Assembly: GCA_038049695.1 (NCBI GenBank)
Contig: CP142458.1
Location: forward strand, 64,637,501-64,701,500
Source: Cinnamomum chago
Taxonomy: Eukaryota > Streptophyta > Magnoliopsida > Laurales > Lauraceae
Length of the DNA stretch: 64,000 nt
Reading direction: 5' to 3'
Part shown: positions 1 through 13,100 of the stretch, piece by piece
How the letters are laid out: every line of letters starts with the position of its first letter
Position numbering within the stretch: position 1 is the stretch's first letter
Position numbers and translations under genes: made by a program
The notes under the pieces: generated by a model
Told to the model about the DNA's origin: nothing
Seen by the model: only the letters and a program-made list of their open reading frames with translations
Databases searched by the model: none

Positions 1-1160
1 CTATTTGATCCACATCTGGTGAATGCAGAGTTCAATGACTCAGCCGGCACTAGTTAAGAACAAGGCACATACACTACTTTGCAACTTATAAAACTAAATT
101 AACATGTTTACACTCACTCTCATCATAGATTAGTAGTCCAATTTACCATGGGAAGATGCAGTAGGTTTATACCATTAAAATTATGCAATATTCGAGGACA
201 CAACTAAAGATACACAGGGTATAGAACATATTTCATATACTTCTGGCATGTTTCTACACAACAATCTTCTGCAGAATCTTAGTTATTTACACAAGGCTAG
301 TTCGTGACTTTGTGTAAAGCTGAGACTCTGGACCTCCGTGGAAAAACAGGCAATATACAAACCCACCAAGCAACAAAATTTGAACCGCGTGGAAACACGT
401 ACCGTTTTCTGTGCTATCATGAAATCTCTGGCATTACACAAGCCACCAGTTACCACAATCATTTCATTTTTTACAGTTTCAGCTCCATTGTTTTGGTGCA
501 GCAAATACGTTTTCTGCAGTGAAACTGTTTCTGGAAACTAAAAACTCCATTTTCTACAATCACTCAAAATTGAAACGTGGTCATTAATGCATAGATCTAA
601 TTGCACTTCGATCCTATGGTTTGCTTCGGTATGTATTTCTTATAGGTATCAAAAGTAAATGACATGAAGTATGTTTTACCCAACTTCTGTTTCATGAAAT
701 GCTGGAAAAGGATGAAAAAATAAGACGGGAAAATATTATAGAACCACTTTAGATTGCCTGCAAATAGACAGTTAAAAATTAAAGCTAGCAGTCAACTATT
801 AAGAGAAATGTCTGGTAAACTTATATGCCACGCAGCTGGGGAAGATATCCGGTGCATAACCTACCCCAATCGGACCAACAAATGAATGGTGCAGATCATC
901 AAAAGAGGCCAAATGACCTATTTTGCTCGACAAATTTTTTTATATTTCCTCTTTAGATTATTATAGGAAGTAGAGCCCAGACAGATGGGCTAAGGTTCCA
1001 GCGATGATTATAATGACAATCATGAAGGGTCTTGAAATATTATCATGAAGCTTGAGGAAAAACATTATCGAATTGAGCTCTGAGCATTATGGAATCTGAT
1101 CAACAATAGAAAATACTACATTGCACTAGAAAAAATGTAATAAAGCCTGGAGTAAGTCAC
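1..1160. other. Intronic or 3' part of the nucleotidase gene, no exon recognised
   Basis: This stretch follows the last recognised exon of the minus-strand 5'-nucleotidase gene. I looked on the minus strand for the next conserved block of the family (the segment after the GGMRFMLE-type motif) and did not find it. The stretch is therefore most likely intron, with the remaining 3' exons beyond position 1. Short open frames near 283-541 have no recognisable features. Confidence 0.5.
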
Positions 1161-4100
1161 CTCCAGCATAAAACGCATCCCTCCATCGACAAAATAATAT
1201 GGAGAATTAGTTAGAAGGAAAAGTTTCTTCCCATTCTCCCTAAGCATCCTCAGAAAGCGAAGCACTTGGCCCTGGAATATTAACCCGTCCATATTAAGTT
1301 AAGAGTACAAAGAGGCAATGGTAATAGAATTTTCAATGAATGAATAAATAGTCACAGCAACATTGAGAATCTTGGGACCATAGGACCCATATTTTCAAGA
1401 TTAAAGAGGTGTAGGATTCTAGTGCTTACATTTTTCATAAGGTATCTTGGAGGATCAGAAAGAATTCCCCTGTGAACCAAACCACTCCGGTGAACATGCT
1501 GGATTGCATGATTTACATCTTGATACACATAGGATGCATCAAAATCCAGCTTGGCATCCACAAAATGTTGTACGACATCTGCAATAAGGCATGCCTACAA
1601 AGTAAAAGTTAATCACAGCCTTGTAAGATGAATAAAATAAAAATAGCATGCAATACACAAAACTAAGCTTTCAGGGGAATAATATGCCAAAATAATTAAA
1701 TATCATCAGCTTGAAAGATACAGACAAGATGAACAAACAAAATGAAGTGCACAGAAGAAAGTTCCTAGAGGATATTTTCCATCAAGTCTACAACTAACAG
1801 AAACATAAGATGCTCCTAATCATCATAATATGTTCCAGAGAAAAGGCAATAAAAAAAATGAGGAGCATGTAGTTCAGTTGGGAGGTGCACATCATCACAA
1901 CGAGGTTGCAGGATCAAGTCATGCAACCAATAGAGGAAACAAAAGAGAGAGAAAAAGGTTGCAAAATATCTGAAAACTTATTCTAGCATTTACATTATAA
2001 CAATAAAGGCGGCACAATATCGGGGTTATGTACTTCATCACTCCACAATCTAGCATCTCACTTCAGAATACTTCACTACAAGTGGCTTTGGTCAACCTCA
2101 TATGCATCCCCCGGTGCTCTTTTTCCTAGCCCATTGCAAATGCACTACCAATACTTCATTTATTCATACAAGAACAGTTTTCAATCTTCAATTCACATGT
2201 CCAGGCCATCCCAAATGGTATTTATTAGTTTTCTCTTCTATTGAAGTGACCCACAATTTCCAATTATGCACCCACACCTTTTTTTTTTTTTTTTTGTTTT
2301 TGGTCAGTAACACTAACAAAAATGATTATATAAAAGATATGAAAAAAGTAAAAATAAAAAGCACAATATAGCTCCCCGAAAACAAACAAAACAATGGGGT
2401 GTGAGAGCGTTGTACCCACAAACAACAATTACATAACAGGGGCCAACCATGGAGAAATTCTATATAGCCCTTGTTTGGCTGGAACAACTGCCATTGAATT
2501 GGCAGACATAAGTCCTATGATGCACAGATACTTTAAAATGGGCAATGTATCGTGTCGTATCGTATTCGATACTTCACTTTTTATGTGTAAAATCCGTGTC
2601 CCGCCATGTCTATGGCGTGTCCTTGTCGTATCCATGCCGTATCTGTGCATCATAGGGCATAACCTCATTACAAATAACCACATCTAAATGGGAAGACAAC
2701 TCCTTGATCTCATTGAAATGAAATTGAACCCACCCCTAATTATATCAAATTAACAGTATCGAAAAGCATATTGTTCGGACCTGAAAATCGAAACATGTCA
2801 GCTTAAGAAACTAGGTTATCTGTCGTACTAATTAGTGGTTATGTGAATTTCTTTCCCAATAAATCTAAAAATATCAAAAAAAAAAAATATGGATTACTGT
2901 ATGACATTAAACGATGGGTTAAAATATATGGTGGTCACCAAATCTATTTATGTAGGCCTTGATCGTCGTTTGTACCTAAACAATGGTTTAAAATATCGGC
3001 CAATACATATCGTGTAACAACACTAAACACTTTGATAACCTTGGGTGCAATTGTTATCAGCCCATATCCACAGTTTTGACCAATATTATTGGCTACGACC
3101 AATATTATCAGTCGGTATGACCACTTTTTTTTCTTAGTTAACTTAAGACCTTTTTTTATAGGCATTTAATTTTGAATTTTTAGGATTTCTAAACAATGCC
3201 CTTCCATCAAAGGGGCTAAATGCGAAGCATTAAAGGTGAATGCACAAGGTGTCATCAAAAGATCTCCTTTTTAATTCAAAATGATTGCCTAACCACAGGG
3301 GCGGGCCCATGTGACCGCACCCACATGATCCAAGAAATCCCTTAGATAATATCTCATAAGATTCAATTTTATTATTTAATGTTATCAGTTGACCATATAC
3401 GACACCACACAAACAAAAATCCTGGGTCCGCCATCGCCTAACCATCACCCAAGTAAAGGTACCATCCAGGTCTACATTGTAGGACATTTGCTCATGACCT
3501 ATTTAACGTGCAAACGAGAACCTTCACGTGTGCCTATGTGCTGATGTCAGCCCCCAGCATGGGTTGTCGTCGTCGTCGTCATCATCAAAACCTTGTCCCA
3601 ACTATGTTGGGTTGGCTGCATGAATTCTATTTCTCCATTCCAATCTATCTTGACCCAAATCCTTAGATCTAGAATGTTGGTATCTCAAAATTCATATTAG
3701 GGTTGTGACAAAATTTTACGCTGGCTGTCAACGTACCTAACGCAACCCTCTAAATGTTAACTAGGCCCAAAGCCCATCTGAAAAGCCCATCTGAAAAGAG
3801 CCCATTGTTATAACTCACGTGGGATTGAATGGGAGACAGAAGGACTCTTCTTTACTTAGAATACTATGGCTGTAATTATCTGTAATTAGTTTCCTTCTTA
3901 ACTTAGAATCCTGATTGATGTAAATTAGAGAGTTTTCCTTTCTTAGAGCCTAGATTAAAGGTATGTAAAGATATATATATGTATGTATAATCTTAAGAAA
4001 AAGACAGAAGAATATAGTTTCAAGAGTATTCAAAACTCTTTTCAATCGTGAGTTTGTCATGGTATCAGAGCAAGGTTCTGATCTTCAGCATTAAAATTCG

Positions 4101-7100
4101 TTCAAGGAATCAATCAAAGAGAAATCTCTCTCTTGAAGAAAATAAACAGATAAAGGATCTGTTTTCAAGAGATCGGCATCCATTCTGTTCTTGCGATAGG
4201 CTCAGATCAACTGTGGCCCACCTGCGATCATCACAGCATCATCAAGGATCCTTCTAGTCAAGATCGCCCAAGTCTTCTCAGTATTTTGGTGATTTTTTCA
4301 GAATTTTTTCGACACTGTAAGGTACTTTTTTGATCGTTCTCATGATTTCTCAAAACTGGTACAAGTTTTGATCAAGACCGTACAGATTTTTGGATCTTCA
4401 GCAGATTGAGTTCAAACCTCTTCCAATCTGAGCGAATATTGTGTGTCTACACAGATCAAGTCCTTGATCAGTGTCTAGGATCATCTGTGGGTCCCACGTA
4501 CAGTTTTTTTTAGCAAAAATCAAGGACGTCAGGGCTTGTTTTTTTTCCTGTTTTTTGTTCTCTGCTTGGCCTGAGTTTTTTTTGTGTTTGGATCTGTCCA
4601 GTACCTTCTCCAGCACTCACACAACTAAAGTTCAGATACTTTGCTGAGTTTATCACTTGTTGTTTCACTGTTTCATACTTTACAGTTGAGATGGAAAAAT
4701 CTGAGATCACTTTGATCAAATTTGCTGGAAAGAATTATCCTGCCAGGTCTTTCCAATTTCAAACATATCTCGAAGCAAAGGAATTATGGGGCTTTGTTTC
4801 TGGCACGGACCCGAAACCCACTGAGGATGAGAAAAAAAATCTCCTCTTGGTATACTAAAGATGCCAAAATCAAATCCTGGATTCTGGGATCCGTTGAGCC
4901 TCATCTGATAATGAATCTCAAGCCTTACCCCACTTCGAAAGCCATGTGGGGGTATTTGAAGAAAATATACCATCAAGATAACTCTGCCAGACAATTCCAT
5001 CTTGAATGTGCAATTGCTGAATATACACAAGGGAATTTGTCTGTACAAGACTACTATTCCGGTTTCCGTACACTTTGGTCGGAATACGATAGTATTAAGT
5101 ATGCGGATGTGGCTGACAATGTGTTGACCGTTATTCAAGACCTTCAGGCCTCTAGTCAGCGCGATCAGTTTTTGATGAAACTGCGGAATGAATTTGAAAG
5201 TGTCCGGTCTGCTCTGATGAATCGGACGCCACTACCTTCATTGGATGTCTGCTTGAATGAGCTCTTACGCGAAGAACAGCGTCTTATGACCTCGGCTCAT
5301 ATTGCTCAACAGAAGACTGATACCTATTCAGTCGCGTTCTCGGCCAATAAAACTTCTCAGCCTCCGCCTCGAGACTTGAGCAAAACCCAATGCTACAGTT
5401 GTCAGAAATTTGGGCACCTTGCCTCTCAGTGTAAACAGAAAGTCTGCAGTTACTGTAAAAAGTCGGGACATATCATCTCTGAATGTCGCCGCCGTCCACC
5501 ACGTCCGTCAACACAGTATCAGACTCCACAATATCCGGCTCAGCAGTATCAGATTTCACAGTCTCCGCCTACACACGCATATGTGGCTTCCTCAGTTATG
5601 CCTGCTCCTTCACCTGCCTCACAGTCTGGGCCCTCATCATCTCTCACTCCTGAATTAGTTCAACAAATGATTATTAATGCCCTCTCTGCCTTTGGTCTCT
5701 CAGGTAAGTCCCCTTCATCTTCTACTTGGTTCATTGATTCTGGGGCATCTAACCATATGACAAATTCCCCCACCCCCTTCTCCACTATGACAAGTTACAA
5801 TGGCCATCTTCAAATTCAAACTGCTGCCGGTGAACATGTTCCTATTACTGCTGTCGGTGATATCCCTGGTCCCATCCCATTGAGAAATGTTTATCTTTGC
5901 CCTAATTTAACTTCCAACTTATTGTCCGTAGGACAACTTGTTGAAAATAATTGTAATATCTCTTTCTCTTCTTCTGGTTGTGTTGTGCAGGACCAGATGT
6001 CCGGGAAGGAGATAGCGAGGGGGCCTAAGTGTGGACGATTGTTTCCGCTGGATCTTTCTCAAATTTCTAGGAATAAATTTGACAATAATGTGTTTTGCTT
6101 TTCTCTTAGAGATAATTGCCGATTGTGGCATAATCGTCTCGGACATCCAAATTCAAAGGCTCTGTCCCTTATGTTAAATTCTGGTTTATTAAATAAATCT
6201 CTTGGTTTCTCTTCTTGTGTGCCTTTTGACTGTGCTACTTGTAAAATGGGGAAGAGCAAAACTCTTCCGTTTCCTCATTCAACTTCACACACTTCTAAGT
6301 GTTTTGATTTAGTTCATAGTGATGTATGGGGAATTGCTCCAGCTCTTTCCCACGCCCACTACAAATATTTTGTGACTTTTATTGATGACTTCAGTCGGTT
6401 TACATGGGTCTACTTTCTACATTCAAAATCTGATGTTTTCATTGTTTTTAAAAAAAAATTGGCTTATGTTGAAAATCAATTTTCCACTTGCATTAAAATC
6501 TTGCGCTCTGATTCTGGCGGGGAATACATGTCCTCTGATTTTCAACGGTTTTTGCAACAAAAAGGCATTATCTCTCAAAAATCTTGTCCTTATACTCCCC
6601 AGCAGAATGGAATCGCTGAAAGGAAAAATCGACATCTCCTGGATGTCACGCGTTCCCTTCTTCTAGAATCATCCGTTCCTACTCGTTTTTGGGTTGAGGC
6701 ACTGGCTACAGCCGCTCATCTTATCAATCGTATGCCATCACCCTCTATTGAGAGTCAAAACCCATATTTCCGTTTGTACAAAACCGCTCCATCCTATGCG
6801 GATCTTCATGTTTTTGGCTCCACTTGTTTTGTGCACTTGCCTCCCTCTGAGAGGACGAAACTCACGGCACAATCAGCTCGGTGTGTGTTTTTAGGTTATG
6901 CACCCTTCCAGAAAGGGTTCCTTTGTTATGATCCTCAAATTCGTCGTGTCCGTACCTCTAGGAATGTCGTTTTCTTTGAACATCAGTATTTTTTTCAAAA
7001 ACACATTGATCCTCCTGACTCCTCTTTTGTGTCCTTACCTGGTTTTTCTGATGACCCGTCAATTGTTCGTTTTCATCCCAACTTTGTGTATCACAGACGG

Positions 7101-10100
7101 AACAGCACAGCGCCTACCAGGGATCCCCCTCCTGCTCTTCCTCCGACATCTGATCCGACACCGGCAGTTGCTCCATCCGGCCATCCTTCATTGCGTCGCT
7201 CCACTCGGATTTCCGTACCACCATCCCGTTATGGGTTCTCCCATACTTCCTTAATGGCCACTTTATCTTCCTCTTCCATTCCCCAATCCTATTCTCAGGC
7301 TGTGCAGGACCCATGTTGGAACAAGGCTATGCAAGAGGAATTGGAGGCGTTAGCGCAAAATCATACGTGGGATATTGTCCCATCTCCTGTGGGTGTCAAC
7401 CCTATTGGTTGTAAGTGGGTATTTTCTCTCAAGTTAAAATCTGATGGATCTTTAGATCGATATAAGGCGCGTCTTGTCGCTCTTGGAAATCGGCAGGAAT
7501 ATGGCATTGATTATGATGAGACTTTTGCTCCCGTTGCCAAGATGACCACCGTCCGCACTATTCTTGCTATTGCTGCCTCTCAGTCCTGGCCTCTCTATCA
7601 AATGGATGTCAAAAATGCGTTTCTCCATGGTGATCTCAAAGAAGACGTTTATATGCGACTACCTCCGGGCTGCTCATCCGGGACTGGTATGGTTGCCAAA
7701 CTTCGTCGCTCCCTCTATGGCCTGAAACAAGCTCCCCGCGCATGGTTTGAGAAATTTCAGGCTGCTCTTCTCCGCTTGGATTTTCATCCAAGCCCATATG
7801 ATCCTTCTATGTTTTTACATCGTGCTCCATCTGGGATCACTGTACTCCTTGTCTATGTGGATGACATCCTCATTACTGGTCCAAATGCAACCATGATTCA
7901 GACGATCCAAGCATCTCTTCGTGAAACATTTCACATGAAGGATCTCGGCCCCCTACATTATTTCCTTGGTCTGGAAGTTCATCAATCACCTAAAGGAATA
8001 GTTCTCAATCAGCACAAATACACTATTGATCTCATTGCCTTGGCAGGCCTTACTGCTTCTGCTCCTGTGGATACGCCGGTTGAACTGAATGTCAAACTTA
8101 GTCGCGAGGAAGGTGATCTTCTCTCCGATCCTACTACTTATCGCCAGTTAGTTGGCAGCTTGATCTACCTCACGATCACTCGCCCTGATATATCTTATGC
8201 GGTCAATCTGATGAGTCAATTCATGACTGCTCCTCGTCACCTTCATCTCGCTGCTGTTCGCCGCATCATTCGGTACCTTATTGGTACACCGACTCGTGGG
8301 TTGTTTTTTCCATCCACCAATCCTCTATCTCTCAGCTTATTCGGATGCTGATTGGGCGGGTTGTCCAGATACTCGCAGATCGACGACTGGCTGGTGCATG
8401 TTTTTAGGTGATAGTCTCATTTCTTGGAAATGCAAGAAACATGACAAAGTTTCAAAATCCTCTACCGAGGCAGAGTACCGCGCCATGTCTGCTGCATGCT
8501 CCGAAATTCTTTGGCTCCGTGGTTTGCTTTCTGACATTGGTTTTCCCGCCATAGGAGCTATTCCACTCCATGCAGATAATACCAGTGCAATTCAGATTAC
8601 TGAAAATCCAATTTTTCATGAACGCACTAAACATATCGAGGTTGATTGTCACTTCATACGGGATGAGCTTAAACGTAATGTCATCAGTCTCCCACATGTC
8701 TCCACTGAACTCCAAATTGCTGATATTCTCACCAAAGGGCTTCCTCGACCACGTCATCAGTTCTTGGTTGCCAAATTGATGCTTGTTGATTCTCCCGCAT
8801 CAATTTGAGGGGGAGTGTTAACTAGGCCCAAAGCCCATCTGAAAAGCCCATCTGAAAAGAGCCCATTGTTATAACTCACGTGGGATTGAATGGGAGACAG
8901 AAGGACTCTTCTTTACTTAGAATACTATGGCTGTAATTATCTGTAATTAGTTTCCTTCTTAACTTAGAATCCTGATTGATGTAAATTAGAGAGTTTTCCT
9001 TTCTTAGAGCCTAGATTAAAGGTATGTAAAGATATATATATGTATGTATAATCTTAAGAAAAAGACAAAAGAATATAGTTTCAAGAGTATTCAAAACTCT
9101 TTTCAATCGTGAGTTTGTCACTAAAAACCCAAAATCTTGAAGGAAAACTGTTTTCTACTGCTTCTTGATGAATGTCCTTATGCTACGAAGGCTTTCATAC
9201 CAGGTTGTAGATTCCAAATTGAAGAAAAATTAGGTTTAAGTGCAAATATTAGGATAAGAAGAAAATGCGAAAGAGATAAGAACTCCAGTTTAGAAAGAGA
9301 TATAGAGGGATTTCAAAAAGAAAAGGCCATTGGTCGTTCTACTAGGGTTAGACGACCAGTGCTTTGCATTTCTAATTATTAAATTATTTGTATTTACAAA
9401 ACCACCCTCCATCGAGTTTTATGTATTTAAAAAAAGTTCTTAAAATTACAAAAAAAATCCATGACTGCTTCTCAAGAACTTCTACAATCTGCACGTTCTC
9501 CCCTCGGATTTCTTTCCAGATGAACACTTATTGAAACCCATTGTTTTGGTTTACTACTGTCAATTCAACTAATGTCCTAAGTAAGTTTGTTGAGACATGA
9601 GTAGTTAAAGCTATCCACAAAGAAAAACATAGGTGCATAAATCAACCAAAGATAGTTGATCATGATATAGTATCACTTGGCCTCAAATAATTCATTTTTA
9701 CCAAATGAAAATAATTGAAAAAGCATCAAATATATATATATAGAGAGAGAGAGAAGTAAAAATAACAACTAAACTTAACATATTTAATACTCCTGTCAAT
9801 AAATCATCAAAATATGGCAAGGACAAGTAAAGATCACAACTGCAGCATAAAAACCCATCTCACTAACGCAAAATGAGAGAATGGAAGATGCCAACTAAAC
9901 TAAACATATTTAATGCCATTGCTAATAAACCATAAGAAATATCGCATGGTCAAAGTGAACCTCACAACTATCACATAAAACCCTACCTCACTAAAGCAAA
10001 AGAAATCCATAAGACCAACAAGACCGCGTGCTTGATCTCGGCCAATATGTCGTGTGCCATACATCTCTCTAATTTCTGCCCTGCTAAGCTATTTGACAAC

Positions 10101-13100
10101 CAATCAAAAGAACAATATAAGAACAAGATAAGAACTTAATCTCTCCAATCATTATTAAATTACAATCGAGATTCATAACACTACAATTATAATGTTGTTG
10201 CTATAAAATTTCTTCATTTTTTTGTTGATTAACATTTTAATGGGTTTTAATTTCAATGACGTGGTTACATTCCTACAATATTTAACAGCTTTGTTCAGTT
10301 AAAATCATACAATGACATAGGACTTATATAACATTTAAGGGCCCAACACATACATATAGATATTAGTTGATGATGCAAATCAAACATCAAAATTAACATT
10401 TTCTAATATTCTGAATTTTGTTCTCTTTTTTTTTAGCCAAAAAAACCAAAGCTCCACTAGCATATCTTTGATAACCTTTATCTATTGCCCGATACAATAT
10501 ATATGATTTTCCAGACCAGCCAAAATATTGATATTTTGAACATTGGTTAAGATTGTCAACACTTGCAGTCCCTCATTGATTAATAGAAGATGTATATTTC
10601 CCTGCTGGTTACCGATGCTGAGAGATGTCCAAAATTGCGTTGACCTGGTGCTAGGATCTAGCCTACTGGATGAGTCCAAAAACGGATGACAAACTTAAGA
10701 CGCAAGTTTCGATGTTGATTGAATTGGAGCTACATAAGCAAGAGAATGAGCCAGTATCTTACTTGAACCAAAGAAAAATGGTATGTGGCACATTGCACAA
10801 TCAATAAAATTACAATGAAGCACCATTTTCTTATACCACATCCGGAAGATGTTGATATATTGGCCAATGGTGATGTCATCCAAAAATCATATGTTGCTTC
10901 TTGGTGGGCCAATCAAAAGTAATATATGCACAAAATGGATGTAACAGAGATGAGAATGTTGAAGACTTGAAGTGGATGTGTGTTAATTCTAAGAAGGATA
11001 AAATTAGAAATGAGTACTTTCGAGAGCATTTAGGAGCCGCATCAATAGGAGATAAAAGTAGATAAACCCGTTTGAGATAGTTTGGGCATATCCAACACAG
11101 ACCGGCAACAACACCGATAAGGAAAAGTTTGGCTATACAAGTTGACGGCCCTCAAGGGGAAGGGATATGCAGAAGAGTTCCTGCAGTTAATATGAGACAA
11201 TGGACTAAGCAAAGCTAGAAATACAACAAAATTGCAGTTATTCTGATGAGTTCCTGCAGATAATTGATGCCCGGTGGAATGATCCTCTGCAGCATCCATT
11301 GCATGCTGCAATAATTTTTTTAACTATTTATCTATATATAGATGAAACTCTCACTTTTAATTTATAATGCATATTCGTCATTTTAATTGTAGGTTATTTC
11401 TTGATCCCTTAATTCTACTATGCCAATGAAGAACAACATACAAATACAATTGAGACTGAGTTGTGAGTATGATTGATGGAGGTGTTGAAGAAAGCAACAA
11501 AGGATGAAAATGATCAAGTTCATGCTTTAAATAAAGTGAATGACATAACGTTATTGCATAAGATGTTGAATGACATAACATTTGGTTGGCGAGGAATAAT
11601 CGTGTTTTCAAGAAAAAGAGTAACTCGGTGGAGGATGTTATTGCATCTATTATCTGGTCTGTTTCAGAGTGGGTGTTTTCAAGAAAAGAGTTAAAGGGGT
11701 GTGTTTGGAGGATTTAAGTAGATCATGGGCAGCTCACTTTCAAAGTGGATGGGTCTCTAAATCTTTAAACAGTGTTTCATGGGAATGTCCTCCTGCAGGT
11801 TTTCTCAAATTAAACTTTGGTGGAAGTTATTTTCAAGCCATTGGAAGAGGTGGTATTGGAGGTGTCATTAGAGACTGGAATGGCATTAATGTAAGGAATT
11901 TCTCTGGGCTGGTGGATTCTTTAGATGCTAATGAATCTGAAATGAATGCTCTTTTGGTTGGTTGCCGCGAGTTGCGTAAGTTGGAAGGTTCTAAAGTTAT
12001 CATTAAAGGAGATTCCTTTTTTGCCATTCAGTGGAGTTTAGGCAATTGTTCTTATCCTTGGAGGTTGACTGATGTGGTGGAGGAAGTGCAAGATATCTTG
12101 AGTTAATTTGATGTCGTCCTTCATCATGTGTTACGTGAGGACAATGTTTCGGCGAATAACCTCGCCAAGGAAGGGGTGCTTCGTGCCTTCGTTCTTCTTT
12201 ATCCTTTGATGTATAGTTTGTATTGAGTTCTCTCCTGTTTTTTGTTCTTTTGGGTTTTCCCCTCTTATTAATAAATTTTATTGTTATAAAAATAATAATA
12301 ATAATTTATTTTCTATTTTACACATTGTAGATTTATATATACACAGTGAGGCACATGAGTTTTTCAAACCCACTAGCGATAAGAGAAATAGACAAGTGTT
12401 ATCCCGGTACGAATAGTTGACTACAATTTTAACTTAGTCACATACCACTCTAAAGTTCTATGTATGTTATATGGTGCAAGTCGCTAATTTTATTTATTTA
12501 TATTCAATTTCAACTGATTGGTGGATAAGTTTTGGAGAAAGTGCTCCAAATATGAGGATTGCTATTTTCACATCTTTAGTCAGACAACATCGTCATCCAA
12601 TTGTGAAAGAAGTTGGAGCACATTTTCCTTGATCCACACGAAGTCAAGAAATCAGCTGACCATGCAGAAGCTCAAAAAGATGGTATATTGTCATTACAAT
12701 CTTTAGTTGAGTAGGAAATAGACAAATGAAAAGCAAAGTGATGATCCAAATTATTGTCCTATAAATCTGGATAATATCTTCTAGGAGGATGATCCCTCAC
12801 TTTAATGGTTAGTCGATGTGGAGGATCCATTGCTAGATGCGTATCCAGAGCTTTGGTGGGAAATTAATGAATTGATTGTTGAAGAGGTTGGAGAAGAAGA
12901 AAGTGGACAATCTACGTAGACACTTGGAAGAAGAAAAGGCAAGGAACCTGAAGTGTCTCAGGCAGTGTCTTTCGTGAATTCTGACAGTTTGACTTCGAGC
13001 AGTCACTCTCCATCTAGAGGTGGTAGTGGGGTTGGGGCTAGTTGGAGTTACCATGATGATGAAGGAGATGGTGCTCCCATCGAGAATGTAGAGGACTTTC

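Larger units (their letters stand above)
3755..9120 (+). mobile_element. Young full-length Ty1/copia LTR retrotransposon (5366 bp)
   Basis: Two 305-bp LTRs (3755-4059 and 8816-9120) begin TGTTAA, end TCA, and differ at one position by eye. A 5-bp target duplication CTAAA flanks the element (3750-3754 and 9121-9125). A tRNA-iMet primer site follows the 5' LTR and a purine tract precedes the 3' LTR. The coding order gag, protease, integrase, reverse transcriptase, RNase H is that of Ty1/copia. It lies antisense within intron 5 of the nucleotidase gene. The near-identical LTRs imply a recent insertion. I did not assign a copia lineage. Confidence 0.97.

Noticed and set aside
4716-5138. Minus-strand open frame of 140 codons opposite copia gag
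   Set aside because: Antisense shadow of gag with no domain; the plus strand carries all conserved motifs.
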